Below are positions 33,842-43,332 of a stretch of 64,000 nucleotides of DNA, in pieces. Numbering within the stretch: the stretch's first letter is position 1; each line of letters starts with the position of its first letter. Source of the DNA: Pontibacter sp. HSC-36F09. Lineage in GTDB: Bacteria; Bacteroidota; Bacteroidia; Cytophagales; Hymenobacteraceae. Under the pieces are notes generated by a model. That model was not told the origin of the DNA. It saw only the letters and a program-made list of their open reading frames with translations, and did no database searches. The stretch lies in NCBI RefSeq assembly GCF_024171605.1, contig NZ_JALKAA010000006.1:176696-240695 (forward strand). Reading direction: 5' to 3'. The translations under genes and the position numbers were made by a program.

Positions 33842-34993
33842 TTATCTGGCTGATGGCGGAATCAGGACAGGCTTGATGCAGTTGTCCAGTTTCTCTGAAA
33901 AAATATGATAGGCATCTGCTACGTCTTCAAGCGGCACACGGTGCGTGATCAGCGCTTTCGGATTGAGGATGCCGTTCTGCACGTGGTCGATCAGCCTCGG
34001 CAGCAGACGCTTCACGGAGGCCTGGTTCGCCCGAATGGTGAGACCTTTGTTTACCACATTACCGAGCGGAAAAAGGTTATCCGTCGGACCGTATATACCT
34101 ACAATCGACACAATGCCACCCTTTTTCACGGAGTTAACAGCCCAGTGCGCAGCCGTGGCAGAGCCTGCCTGCAGCAGGAGTTTGCGCCCCGTAATGGTTT
34201 GCATCACGTTACCGGTTGCTTCAGCGCCTACAGCGTCAATCACCACATCAGCGCCCATCCAATCGGTCGTCTTCTTTACAAACACCACCGGGTCGTCCAT
34301 CTCTTCGTAATTGTAGGCCTCGCAACTGGCGTAGTTGCGCACGAACTCCAGGCGGTATTCCACTTTGTCGATCACAATCACGCGGCCAGCGCCGAAGAGC
34401 CAGGAGCAGCGTGCGGCCATGATGCCAATAGGACCGGCACCAAATATCACGACAGTATCACCTTTCTGGATACCCCCCATCTCAGCGGCCTGGTAACCGG
34501 TTGGCACCACATCCGTCAATAGCACGGCATCGTCAGGATCCATTCCTGGAGGTATAACGGTTGGCCCGACATCGGCATAAGGTACGCGCACGTATTCGGC
34601 CTGTCCGCCATCGTAGCCACCGGCCGTATGCGAGTAGCCAAAAATACCACCTACCGCTGTCGCCTGTGAGTTGGATTCGTGGCAGTTGCCAAACAGACCC
34701 TGCTTACAGAAATGGCATTTACCGCAGGCTATGTTAAATGGTACGATCACCATATCGCCCACTTTCAGCTTCTGAATTTCAGATCCAATTTCAATTACTT
34801 CTCCAATAAACTCGTGGCCAAAGGTCATGCCCACGCGGGTGTCGGGCACGTTGCCGTTATAGAGGTGGAGGTCCGAGCCACAGATGCAAGAGCGCGTTAC
34901 ACGCACGATGGCATCCTGGGGATGCAGAATCTTGGGCTCTGGTTTTTCGTCAATGCGGACCCGTTGCGGTCCGCGATAGTTCATTGCCAGCAT
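33842..34993 (-). CDS. Zinc-dependent alcohol dehydrogenase (formaldehyde-dehydrogenase-like)
   Basis: A 383-residue MDR-superfamily oxidoreductase. The catalytic zinc site is CICGSDLHLY and GHEFIGEV; the structural zinc cysteines are in CGKCHFCKQGLFGNC. The Rossmann motif is GAGPIGIMAARCSWLFGA, followed by VIVIDKVEYRLEFV. The insertion pattern (PFNIACGKC, YDGGQAEYVRVPYAD) matches the glutathione-independent formaldehyde dehydrogenase-like group. NAD(P)-dependent oxidation of an alcohol or aldehyde is expected. It probably forms an operon with the downstream small protein. The substrate is uncertain. Confidence 0.88.
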   Translation of the reverse strand: MLAMNYRGPQRVRIDEKPEPKILHPQDAIVRVTRSCICGSDLHLYNGNVPDTRVGMTFGHEFIGEVIEIGSEIQKLKVGDMVIVPFNIACGKCHFCKQGLFGNCHESNSQATAVGGIFGYSHTAGGYDGGQAEYVRVPYADVGPTVIPPGMDPDDAVLLTDVVPTGYQAAEMGGIQKGDTVVIFGAGPIGIMAARCSWLFGAGRVIVIDKVEYRLEFVRNYASCEAYNYEEMDDPVVFVKKTTDWMGADVVIDAVGAEATGNVMQTITGRKLLLQAGSATAAHWAVNSVKKGGIVSIVGIYGPTDNLFPLGNVVNKGLTIRANQASVKRLLPRLIDHVQNGILNPKALITHRVPLEDVADAYHIFSEKLDNCIKPVLIPPSAR

Positions 34994-35406
34994 AAGTTTT
35001 TTTTCAGTTTGTCTTCAAAAGTGCTATCTCTTCCGCCCTGATCAGGCTTCCGATTCATGTCTGAATAAATACTAAACTATACCTTAATGGTTGCAATAAT
35101 TGTATTTTTAAAAGAAATACCTATATACGAATGCTTTTATACTTTAGCTTACAAGTGCTGGTGACCTGCCTATACCTGAATACAAAAAAGCCACAGGCAA
35201 CTACTAACCTCCGTAGCAGCACGACCTCCACAGGGTGCACTTCGTGTGCATGTTTTCCAGACTGAGCCGATACTTCCTTTTCGTTGACCGCCCATAGCAC
35301 TGCGTTGTTACACCTTACCAAAAAGTGCAATCCTGCGTACACTCAACAATTTTCTTTTGCGGCAGGATGCTATACCTTCGTAGCAGCGCAATTTACAAGA
35401 CAGTAT
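34994..35406. other. Divergent intergenic region
   Basis: 413 nt between the alcohol dehydrogenase gene (minus) and the uvrA-like gene (plus), which must hold both promoters. It contains three TATACCT motifs (about 35078, 35172 and 35371). The 35284 in-frame extension of the uvrA frame and a 73-codon minus frame lack family features. No clear TTTG/TAnnTTTG pair was found. Confidence 0.5.
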
Positions 35407-37950
35407 ATGGCTAAGCTAAAACAGGATCAGACGACAACAGGGCAATTCAAGGGATTTGTAGAAGTGCGCGGGGCACGGGAGCATAACCTCAAAGACATTA
35501 GCCTGTCTATACCCAGGGATGCCCTGGTAGTGTTTACAGGCGTATCCGGTTCCGGAAAGTCGAGCCTGGCTTTCGGTACACTTTACGCTGAAGCACAGCG
35601 CCGCTACCTGGAGTCGGTGTCGCCGTATGCCCGCCGCCTGTTTCACCAGATGGCGGTGCCCGAAGCAGATGCCATTGACGGATTGCCCCCTGCCGTGGCC
35701 CTGCAACAGCAGCGCGGCACACCCACTACCCGTTCCTCGGTCGGCAGCGTCACCACGCTCTCCAACCTGCTGCGCATGCTCTATTCCCGGGCCGGCGACT
35801 ATCCGGAGGGACAGTCGATCATCTATGCTGAGGCTTTCTCGCCCAACACTGCCGAAGGAGCCTGCCCAACCTGTCATGGCCTGGGGCGCATGTACGATGT
35901 CACAGAAAAGTCGATGGTGCCGGACGACTCGCTTACCATTCGGGAACGGGCCATCGCGGCCTGGCCCATGGCCTGGGGCGGACAAAACCAGCGCGATATT
36001 CTGGTAACGATGGGATTTGATGTGGACATACCCTGGCGCGAGTTGCCGCAGAAAGACCGCGACTGGATTCTCTTTACAGATGAGCAACCCGTGGTGCCGG
36101 TATACCCTGGCTATACCCCGGAAGAGACGCAACGCGCCCTGAAGCGCAAAGAGGAGCCTAACTACATGGGGACTTTCAGCAGTGCCCGCCGCCACGTGTT
36201 CCATACCTTCGCCAACACCAACAGCCCCCTCATGAAAAAGCGGGTGATGCAGTATATGCTGAGCACCGACTGCCCCACCTGCCAGGGCAAGGGCCTGCGT
36301 CCGGAGTCGTTGTCGGTGAAGTTTGCTGGCTACGATATCACAGAGCTTTCACGACTGCCCCTGAAACGGGTGCAGGCCGTGCTGAAGCCTTTTGCGCGGG
36401 GCACCGAGCCAGGCCACTCCCGCACGGAAGTCGAGCACCCAGAGCAGGCTATTGTGGCCAAACGGATTGCGGACGACCTGTGTGCCCGCATCGAGGTGCT
36501 GCTCGACCTTGGACTGGGTTACTTATCGTTGGAGCGCAGTACGCCCACCCTCTCCCCAGGCGAACTGCAGCGCCTGCGCCTGGCCACGCAGCTTTACTCG
36601 CACCTGTTCGGGGTGGTGTATGTGCTCGACGAACCTTCCGCCGGGCTGCACCCCGCCGACAAGGTAGCGCTGCTCCGTGCACTCGACGGGCTCAAGAAAG
36701 CGGGCAATTCCCTTTTTGTAGTAGAGCACGATCTGGAGGTGATCCGACACGCCGACTGGATTGTAGATGTGGGACCTGCCGCAGGCGAGAAAGGCGGTGA
36801 GATCCTGTACAGTGGCCCCACGGAAGGATTAAGGAAAGTAGCAGCCTCCCGCACGGGCGAGTACCTGTTCGGCCAAGCAAAGGGCTTCAACTCCGATCCA
36901 CGTGAACCAAAAGGCTGGTTACAACTCAGTGATGTCAGCCGGAATAACCTGCACCACCTTTCGACAGCGTTTCCGCTTGGTGTGTTTACATCCGTGACAG
37001 GCGTATCGGGTTCCGGCAAGTCCAGTCTGGTGAGCCAGGTGCTGGTGGAACTGGTAGCAGCTCACCTGGGGCACCAGTTGCCTGTCGAAGAAGAGGAAGG
37101 CGACGAACTGGAGTGTGTTATACCTGTCACAACCGGAGGCCACATCACGGCAGGTATGGAAGAGATCAAGCGCCTAGTGCGTGTCGACCAGAAACCCATC
37201 GGCCGGACACCGCGCTCCAACATGGCCACCTATACCGGCTTGTTCGACCATGTGCGCAAGCTCTTTGCCAGCACGCCGCTTGCCAAAAAACGCCGCTACG
37301 ATGCCGGACGTTTTTCCTTCAACGTCGCCAAGGGGCGCTGTGAGAACTGCCAGGGAGAAGGCTTTGTGATGGTAGAGCTCCTCTTTTTGCCAAGCGTATA
37401 CGCCCCCTGCCCCGTCTGCCACGGCGCACGCTATAATGCCCAGACGCTGGAAGTAACCTACCGGGACAAGAATATCGCCGAGGTGCTCGATATGACAGTG
37501 GATGCGGCTTGGGAGTTTTTTGACGAGGAAGCCGCCGTGCATCGCGCACTCACTATGCTACGCGAAGTCGGCCTGGGCTACCTGCGACTCGGACAGCCGG
37601 CCACCGAGTTGTCGGGCGGTGAGGCGCAGCGCATCAAACTGGCTACCGAACTGCAGCGGTCTCAACGCGGCAATACCCTTTACATCTTGGACGAGCCCAC
37701 CACTGGTCTTCATCCCGCTGACATCGACAGACTTATGACCCAACTGCACCTGTTGGTGGATGCCGGCAATACGGTTATCGTGGTAGAGCACGACATGCGC
37801 GTGGTAGCGGCCAGCGACTGGGTGATCGATATTGGTCCGGGTGCAGGAGAGGACGGCGGACAGGTCGTAGCGGCAGGCCCACCGGAACAGATCGCCAAAT
37901 CCAGAGAAAGCAAAACAGCGCCTTTTTTAAGAGCGTTATCTGGTGTATAA
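35407..37950 (+). CDS. UvrA2-like ABC ATPase, excinuclease subunit A paralogue
   Basis: A 847-residue UvrA-family protein, shorter than the usual ~940. It has two ABC ATPase modules: Walker A GVSGSGKSSLAFG (about 45) and GVSGSGKSSLVSQ (about 535); signatures LSPGELQRLRLA and LSGGEAQRIKLA; and Walker B VLDEPSAGLHP and ILDEPTTGLHP. Zinc knuckles CPTCHGLG, CPTCQGKG, and CENCQGEG with CPVCHGA are present. UvrA2-type proteins are linked to tolerance of DNA-intercalating or crosslinking drugs. The frame opens 41 codons earlier, but MAKLKQ at 35407 is a better start. No uvrB or uvrC nearby. Confidence 0.85.
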   Translation: MAKLKQDQTTTGQFKGFVEVRGAREHNLKDISLSIPRDALVVFTGVSGSGKSSLAFGTLYAEAQRRYLESVSPYARRLFHQMAVPEADAIDGLPPAVALQQQRGTPTTRSSVGSVTTLSNLLRMLYSRAGDYPEGQSIIYAEAFSPNTAEGACPTCHGLGRMYDVTEKSMVPDDSLTIRERAIAAWPMAWGGQNQRDILVTMGFDVDIPWRELPQKDRDWILFTDEQPVVPVYPGYTPEETQRALKRKEEPNYMGTFSSARRHVFHTFANTNSPLMKKRVMQYMLSTDCPTCQGKGLRPESLSVKFAGYDITELSRLPLKRVQAVLKPFARGTEPGHSRTEVEHPEQAIVAKRIADDLCARIEVLLDLGLGYLSLERSTPTLSPGELQRLRLATQLYSHLFGVVYVLDEPSAGLHPADKVALLRALDGLKKAGNSLFVVEHDLEVIRHADWIVDVGPAAGEKGGEILYSGPTEGLRKVAASRTGEYLFGQAKGFNSDPREPKGWLQLSDVSRNNLHHLSTAFPLGVFTSVTGVSGSGKSSLVSQVLVELVAAHLGHQLPVEEEEGDELECVIPVTTGGHITAGMEEIKRLVRVDQKPIGRTPRSNMATYTGLFDHVRKLFASTPLAKKRRYDAGRFSFNVAKGRCENCQGEGFVMVELLFLPSVYAPCPVCHGARYNAQTLEVTYRDKNIAEVLDMTVDAAWEFFDEEAAVHRALTMLREVGLGYLRLGQPATELSGGEAQRIKLATELQRSQRGNTLYILDEPTTGLHPADIDRLMTQLHLLVDAGNTVIVVEHDMRVVAASDWVIDIGPGAGEDGGQVVAAGPPEQIAKSRESKTAPFLRALSGV

Positions 37951-38060
37951 ACCAAAGTTGCAACTGTATAATACTTGCAGCCCATGCTGATTTATAAGTT
38001 TGGCCGGGCTTCTGTCTGATTGGTAAAAGAAGCGCTAAGACCAAGAAAAGAACCTTAATG

Positions 38061-38090
38061 TTGAGGCTTTTAAACGGCCTCAGCTTTTAC
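38061..38090 (+). terminator. Weak hairpin after the uvrA-like gene
   Basis: TGAGGC (38062-38067) pairs with GCCTCA (38077-38082), followed by GCTTTT. A short 6-bp stem 110 nt downstream of the uvrA-like stop; marginal. Confidence 0.4.
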
Positions 38091-38239
38091 AGTATAAATA
38101 CTGAGGAGCGGACAAACCAGCAGAAGTGCAAATCTGGCAGCCGCTAAACACATTGATACAAATTGGAAAAAACAAATCTTAAGAATCTGTTTTTTTTTCA
38201 CACTGAAACTTAAGCACTTCACAAATTGCCATTTAGCTT

Positions 38240-38272
38240 TTTGATTTCGTATTATTAAAATGTTTAGATTTG
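38240..38272 (+). promoter_or_regulatory. Bacteroidota σ70-type promoter of the GAF gene
   Basis: TTTG at 38240-38243 and TAGATTTG at 38265-38272, spaced 21 nt, fit the Bacteroidota -33/-7 consensus TTTG and TAnnTTTG. The ATG lies 27 nt downstream, leaving a short leader. Confidence 0.7.
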
Positions 38273-38299
38273 TAGATTATCATATTTTTACATTGTGCG

Positions 38300-38827
38300 A
38301 TGGATTACAGATTCGTGCATCATAGAAATTATACGCTTCGGGAGGATGAGCACCATATACTGGAGTCTGCCATTTCGCTTATCTCGCAGCCACGTGACGA
38401 GTCCTTCCTAAAACGGGCGGCTGTATTCATCGCGGCCCACGCGCAGGTACAGTATGTACTGATCGGCAGTCTGAGCGAAGATGGCAAAGATGTCCTTACG
38501 AAAGTGTTTCTGAAAAACGGCGAGGTCCTGCCGAATATCTCCTACCCCCTGCAATACAGTCCCTGCGATGCTGTTCTCACACAGCGGTTCTGCTATTACC
38601 CCGACAACGTACAGCGCCACTTCCCCCGCGACTTTGAGCTGCAGGAGTTGAACATTGAAAGCTACCTGGGCAGCATTTTCCTGACAGAGGAAGGCGAGCC
38701 GGTCGGGCTGATCGCGCTGATGAGTGACCGGCAACTCGAAAATGCCGCTTTTGCCGAGCACCTGGTGCTGGTGCTAAGCCCTGCGATTGAAGAAGAGCTG
38801 ATCCTGCAGTCTAATCCAACAGTCTGA
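38300..38827 (+). CDS. Stand-alone GAF-domain protein
   Basis: A 175-residue protein whose residues ~30-165 read as a GAF domain (SFLKRAAVFIAAHAQVQYVLIGSLSED, SPCDAVLTQRFCYYPDNV, LGSIFLTEEGEPVGLIALMSDR). GAF domains bind cyclic nucleotides or small ligands and modulate kinases. The protein lacks an output domain and so would act through a partner; the orphan PAS kinases in this window are possible clients, but nothing links them directly. It has a promoter with good consensus and its own terminator. Confidence 0.78.
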   Translation: MDYRFVHHRNYTLREDEHHILESAISLISQPRDESFLKRAAVFIAAHAQVQYVLIGSLSEDGKDVLTKVFLKNGEVLPNISYPLQYSPCDAVLTQRFCYYPDNVQRHFPRDFELQELNIESYLGSIFLTEEGEPVGLIALMSDRQLENAAFAEHLVLVLSPAIEEELILQSNPTV

Positions 38828-38844
38828 ACATAACAAGGTCATAA

Positions 38845-38895
38845 AAAAACCTCTGCCGACTTCCAGCATCTATGCTGCAGTGGCAGAGGTTTTTG
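38845..38895. terminator. Bidirectional terminator
   Basis: A 13-bp outer stem (AAAAACCTCTGCC 38845-38857 with 38882-38894) plus an inner CAGCAT/ATGCTG hairpin, with A and T tracts on either side. It separates the GAF gene from the convergent susD-like gene. Confidence 0.88.
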
Positions 38896-38926
38896 CTATT
38901 TCAGAAACAGGTATAGCGCAACGACC

Positions 38927-40255
38927 TTAGATAGCAGGATCGTTTGGTGTATTTGGGTTGGTGCGACGCTCCTGATCTGGATACGGGTAGAAATTGCGGT
39001 TACGCTCTTCCAAGTTCTCCGGTGGGCCCGGACGGTTGAAGCGGCGGCTGTCCTCCCACTTCTGTCCGCTCAGATATAGCTCTGCAGACCGCTGCTTATA
39101 TACCTCCAGCAGCAAAGCCTCCCTTGTCATTGGACCGCTGTAGGCAGGCAAGCCGGCGTTCACACCAAAAAGATCGCCGGTAGTCTGAGTACGCACCTGG
39201 TTGATCAGTGCCAGGGCCTCTTCCAAAGAACCATTGCTCCGCAATAGCGCTTCGGCTTTAATCAGCTTCATCTCGTCTGGCAGGTATGCCGGTATGCTGG
39301 TCGTCTGCGTGTTAAAAAAACCGGCCAGTGTCTTTACCCGGTCTCCTAACACATCAGCGCTCGGGTCTGTCATGTAAAAGCTGTATCGGCCATCTCCCTC
39401 TTCAAAGAGGGCATCAGGCAAGCCGAATTTATCGCGTGGTCTGTAATAAGCCAGGATAAAAACGGTGTTATAGATCGGGTTCGGGCTCAGCGTGCTGTAC
39501 ACGAACTCGGAGCGCTTGCTCAGATCCACCTTATCTGCGTTAGCGATAGCCGCTTCATAATTTCCGGCATATAAGTTATAGCGGGCGTTGTAAGCGTACA
39601 GCGTGTTGAGCAGGTCGAAGGCCGGGCCTGCTACCTGTGCCGTGAACTCCGGTGAGGGGGGCGTGGCCTCGATCAGGGCGATCCCTGCGTTCAGGTGGGC
39701 GATGGCAGCTGCCAGCACCTCTGCTCTGGGCCTGAAAGTTACTTTGTCGGTCCGGCTGGTCTCTGTGTTTGCCTGTTCAAATGCGATGTACAGGTTGCCG
39801 AGCGCCATGGCATTGAACAGGTGGGCGTGCGCCATCACCCCGCTCAGCGTTCCGCCCGTCAGGGTCGGTACATTGGGAGCGTTCTCCAGAATCTGCTCAC
39901 TCATCAGCATGGTGCGCTGCATGCGGGACCAATATCCAAGGATGTTGCCGTTGAAGGTGGGCAGGGCAGTTCCACCGGCCTCCAGTTCAAGCACGTTGGT
40001 AAAGGTAGCTACCCCTTTCATCTCGCGACCCGTCACACCTGCGTATAAGAGTGCCGCCTCCAGGCCCGAGGTAGAGTAAAACTGACGCAACCCGACACTC
40101 AGGGCTATGATGCCCTCGCGTGAGTTCAGTACCTCGACGTCACTGGCTGCGTTAGGGTTGGGTATATCCAGTTCGCAACCACTCGTCAGCAGCAGACAGC
40201 CCGAAAGGAAACTCACTTTTAAGTAAGAAGCTATATTTTTCATGATGTTTTTCAT
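38927..40255 (-). CDS. SusD/RagB-family outer-membrane lipoprotein
   Basis: A 442-residue glycan- or nutrient-binding surface lipoprotein that caps a SusC transporter. The lipobox is TSGCELDIPNPN with Cys near 27, and the SusD-type helical TPR-like scaffold and RNP...FYPYPDQERRTNPNT C-terminus are present. Two ATGs 12 nt apart could start it (40255 or 40243). It follows its SusC partner by 15 nt and ends at a strong terminator, so it is the last gene of the anmK-susC-susD cluster. The ligand is unknown. Confidence 0.9.
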   Translation of the reverse strand: MKNIMKNIASYLKVSFLSGCLLLTSGCELDIPNPNAASDVEVLNSREGIIALSVGLRQFYSTSGLEAALLYAGVTGREMKGVATFTNVLELEAGGTALPTFNGNILGYWSRMQRTMLMSEQILENAPNVPTLTGGTLSGVMAHAHLFNAMALGNLYIAFEQANTETSRTDKVTFRPRAEVLAAAIAHLNAGIALIEATPPSPEFTAQVAGPAFDLLNTLYAYNARYNLYAGNYEAAIANADKVDLSKRSEFVYSTLSPNPIYNTVFILAYYRPRDKFGLPDALFEEGDGRYSFYMTDPSADVLGDRVKTLAGFFNTQTTSIPAYLPDEMKLIKAEALLRSNGSLEEALALINQVRTQTTGDLFGVNAGLPAYSGPMTREALLLEVYKQRSAELYLSGQKWEDSRRFNRPGPPENLEERNRNFYPYPDQERRTNPNTPNDPAI

Positions 40256-40270
40256 AAGGTTAAGGAAGCA

Positions 40271-43200
40271 TTAGAAGGTAAAGTTGAGGCCCAGCGCATA
40301 GGTTCTCGGGATCGGAACCTCCACAAAGTCAAAGCCTCGCACGGCGTTGGTCTGTCCAGCCGCATTCACTTCCGGGTCGTAGCCGCTATAGTCGTCAATC
40401 GAGAACAAGTTACGCCCGGCCAGGCTGAGGCGCATGCTGTTACCTCCCAAAAAGGCCGGCTTAAAATCATAAGCCACCGACACTTCTCTTAACTTGATGA
40501 AAGAGCCGTCTTCAATGTAATTCTCGAATATGCCAAACAGTGCAGTGGAGGTTCCTTTCGGCACTTCCCCTCGTAGCTCCGGCTCGTAACCGGCCAATCC
40601 GCCATACAGATCACGCTCGCCCACGCGGCGGGTGAAGTTGAATACATCGAATCCATAAACCGCATCAAACTGGGTACGGAACGACAGGCGTTCGCCTACC
40701 GAAATATCGTTTGTCCAAGAGCCCGTCCAGTCAGGGTTAGGATCGCCGATCACCTTGGGCACGGTGGCACCCATCGGCTGCCCGTTTTCGGGGTTGCGGC
40801 CCGCCCGCTCAGGCTGTGGCAGTCCGGCAGGGTTCAGCAGCAGCGAGCCGTCGGGGTTCCGGGCAAAATAGGTAGCGTAGAAGGCACCTAGCGGGTACCC
40901 ATCCACGGCAGCTACCTGGCCGAAACCTCCCGGGAATGGCAGCACGCCACCTGGTATGTTGTTTACTTCGTTTTTGTTGCGGGAATAAATCAGCGTAGAA
41001 GTCCAGCGCACTCGCTCTGTCTGCACAGGCGCGCCTGTGATCATCAGCTCAAAGCCTTTGTTGGTCATGGTGCCGATGTTGGCGTACTGGTTCAGGAAAC
41101 CCGAAGAAGGCGTCAGACCGATGAACAACAGCAGGTCTTCCACATCTTTCTTGTAAACAGAAAACTCCAGACCCAGCCTGCCGCCCAGGAAACTCATGTC
41201 GGCACCGAACTCTGTTTCTACCTGGCGTTCCGGCTTAATGCCCGAGTTACCCAATAAGGTAGATGGAATAACGCCTGGAAGGCCCGGAAGTGAAACAGGG
41301 TTGTAATTGGTATAGCGGTCATAAGCTCCGATCGCAGTCAGGTTGCCCGCCTGCCCATAGGAAGCCCGCAGTTTGAAAATAGGGATGATATCGCTAAGTC
41401 CCTGCCAGAAGCTCTCGTTGGAAACCAGGTAACTGCCGCTCACTTTCGGGTAAAACTGCCACCTGTTGTCTGCTCCAAACACGGAAGACACGTCATAGCG
41501 ACCGGCACCCGTTAGAAACAGCCTTTCGCCGATACCGAATGTCTGCTGGGCAAAAAAGCCCATGATGTTAAGTTCCCGTCGGTTATCGTTGGGCATAATA
41601 GAGGCTCCACCCGTACTGATGACGGCAATCGGCCCTAATTGTGTGCCATTTATACCTGTCGAGTAGTATTGCTCTGTCTGCACCGTCCCGCCTATACCTG
41701 TGGTGGACTCCAGCCAGTCGGTCAGGAAAGTGCGGTAAGAGGCATTGAGGTCGTTGTTGAGCAGGTAAGCTGTAATGTCTCCCCTGCGGGAATAGCCCGA
41801 CTCGTAAGAAGGTGTGGTATTGCCTGCAGGTATATAGCCCGTTGCGATCTGAGTCGAATTATCAAAGCCCAGCACGTAGCTCACATTCAGGCCATTGATT
41901 GGTGTGAGGTTTAGCTGAAAATCGCCGATGAAACGGTTGGTGCGCTGCCCGAAATCAAAGCGGTTGATGGCCTCGAGCGGATTGGTACGACGAAGAATAG
42001 CTGTTGGGGCCGTAGAGGGGTATACCCCGTTCACCGGTTCAGGGTTGATGAAGTTATTGCTGAAGATAAAGCCGGTAAGGGCACCGTATGCTTCGAGCAG
42101 ACCGCCGTTCGGAATTTCCTCGCTGGTGCTGAGCACATAGTTGGCTCCCAATGAAACCGATACCCAGTTATTTATCGTCTGGTCTAAACGCAGACGGGCG
42201 CCTCCCCGCTTAAAATTCGTATTGTCGATGATGCCCTGGTTGCTCAGGAAGTTTCCGCTCATGTAGTATTGCGTATTCGCGCTGCCACCCGAAACCGACA
42301 CATTGTTTTCGGTACCATAGGCAGTCCTGAAGATTTTGTCCTGATAGTCATACCTGGTGACGGGCTCCTGCGTAAGGTCTGAGGCGAGATTGTTCACAAA
42401 GCGGAAAGGGTACTGGTTATAATCCAGCGTCTTGCGTACTTCGTTTACCCGGAACTGCGTGGAGACCGAGATTTTAGGAGCACCTTCGACCCCGCGTTTC
42501 GTGAAGATCTGCACTACCCCATTGCTGGCCCGTGACCCGTAGATAGCAGCCGCAGCGGCCCCTTTGATGATCTCGATGCGTTCAATGTCATTGGGGTTAA
42601 TATCCACCAGTCGGTTCTGCGCATAGCCTCCCAGGTCGATCAGTTCAGGTGAACTGTTGTTGATGATTACCCCATCCACAATGTAAAGCGGGTCGCCCGA
42701 TCCAACAACTGTGCTGGTGCCTCGTAGGCGCACGCTGATACCACCGGCTGGGTTGCCCGAGTTCTGGCTGATCTGGGCGCCGGCTACCTTGCCGGACAGG
42801 GCCTGGTCTATGGACGTAGCTACACTGTTCTCGAGTGCATCTGCAGAGACGGTGGAAATGGCATTGCCCAACTCTTTCTTGCTGGTTGCCACCGAGGTAC
42901 CCGTTACCACCACTTCATCCAGACCCACAATATCCTCCTGAATCTGCGCATCCACCTGCACGGTCTGCTGGTCACCGAGAGTAACAGGGCGGGTCTGCGG
43001 TTTAAAGCCTATGAACGAGAACGTGAGTTGGTAAGTGCCCGGAGGCAGGGCGGCCGACAGATTGTAAACTCCGCTCGCATCAGTGGCCGTGGCGATGTTG
43101 TGGTTCTGGAACTTTACCACCACACCGGGCAGCGGGGACTTGGTGCGGGCATCTGTGACGGTGCCCGTAATGGCGTAGCGTGCTCCTTGCGCAACGGCTA

Positions 43201-43282
43201 GCTGACAGGCAGCCGCCAACAGGAGGAAACACAGCAGGATAGCCTTTCCGGAGGCCCTCCCAATCAGGTAATTTTTTCTCAT
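40271..43282 (-). CDS. SusC/RagA-family TonB-dependent outer-membrane transporter
   Basis: A 1003-residue TonB-linked porin. It has a signal peptide (to about 32), a CarboxypepD_reg-like β-sandwich at about 35-115 (GTVTDARTKSPLPGVVVKF), a plug starting VVVTGTS at about 125 with the SusC-typical ISVRLRGTSTVVGSGDPLYIVDGVIINN, and a long β-barrel ending IPRTYALGLNFTF with a terminal Phe. With SusD it would import a large substrate using TonB energy. Only 50 nt separate it from anmK upstream. No sigma/anti-sigma or SusR regulator is adjacent. Confidence 0.93.
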   Translation of the reverse strand: MRKNYLIGRASGKAILLCFLLLAAACQLAVAQGARYAITGTVTDARTKSPLPGVVVKFQNHNIATATDASGVYNLSAALPPGTYQLTFSFIGFKPQTRPVTLGDQQTVQVDAQIQEDIVGLDEVVVTGTSVATSKKELGNAISTVSADALENSVATSIDQALSGKVAGAQISQNSGNPAGGISVRLRGTSTVVGSGDPLYIVDGVIINNSSPELIDLGGYAQNRLVDINPNDIERIEIIKGAAAAAIYGSRASNGVVQIFTKRGVEGAPKISVSTQFRVNEVRKTLDYNQYPFRFVNNLASDLTQEPVTRYDYQDKIFRTAYGTENNVSVSGGSANTQYYMSGNFLSNQGIIDNTNFKRGGARLRLDQTINNWVSVSLGANYVLSTSEEIPNGGLLEAYGALTGFIFSNNFINPEPVNGVYPSTAPTAILRRTNPLEAINRFDFGQRTNRFIGDFQLNLTPINGLNVSYVLGFDNSTQIATGYIPAGNTTPSYESGYSRRGDITAYLLNNDLNASYRTFLTDWLESTTGIGGTVQTEQYYSTGINGTQLGPIAVISTGGASIMPNDNRRELNIMGFFAQQTFGIGERLFLTGAGRYDVSSVFGADNRWQFYPKVSGSYLVSNESFWQGLSDIIPIFKLRASYGQAGNLTAIGAYDRYTNYNPVSLPGLPGVIPSTLLGNSGIKPERQVETEFGADMSFLGGRLGLEFSVYKKDVEDLLLFIGLTPSSGFLNQYANIGTMTNKGFELMITGAPVQTERVRWTSTLIYSRNKNEVNNIPGGVLPFPGGFGQVAAVDGYPLGAFYATYFARNPDGSLLLNPAGLPQPERAGRNPENGQPMGATVPKVIGDPNPDWTGSWTNDISVGERLSFRTQFDAVYGFDVFNFTRRVGERDLYGGLAGYEPELRGEVPKGTSTALFGIFENYIEDGSFIKLREVSVAYDFKPAFLGGNSMRLSLAGRNLFSIDDYSGYDPEVNAAGQTNAVRGFDFVEVPIPRTYALGLNFTF

Positions 43283-43332
43283 AGTGCCTCTTTTTTGTAC
43301 AGTTTATAATGTGGTGAATAAGTGTTCAGAAA

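Noticed and set aside
35121..35342. 73-codon minus-strand frame between the dehydrogenase and uvrA-like genes
   Set aside because: No domain, no leader or terminator and it covers the region that must hold the uvrA-like promoter.
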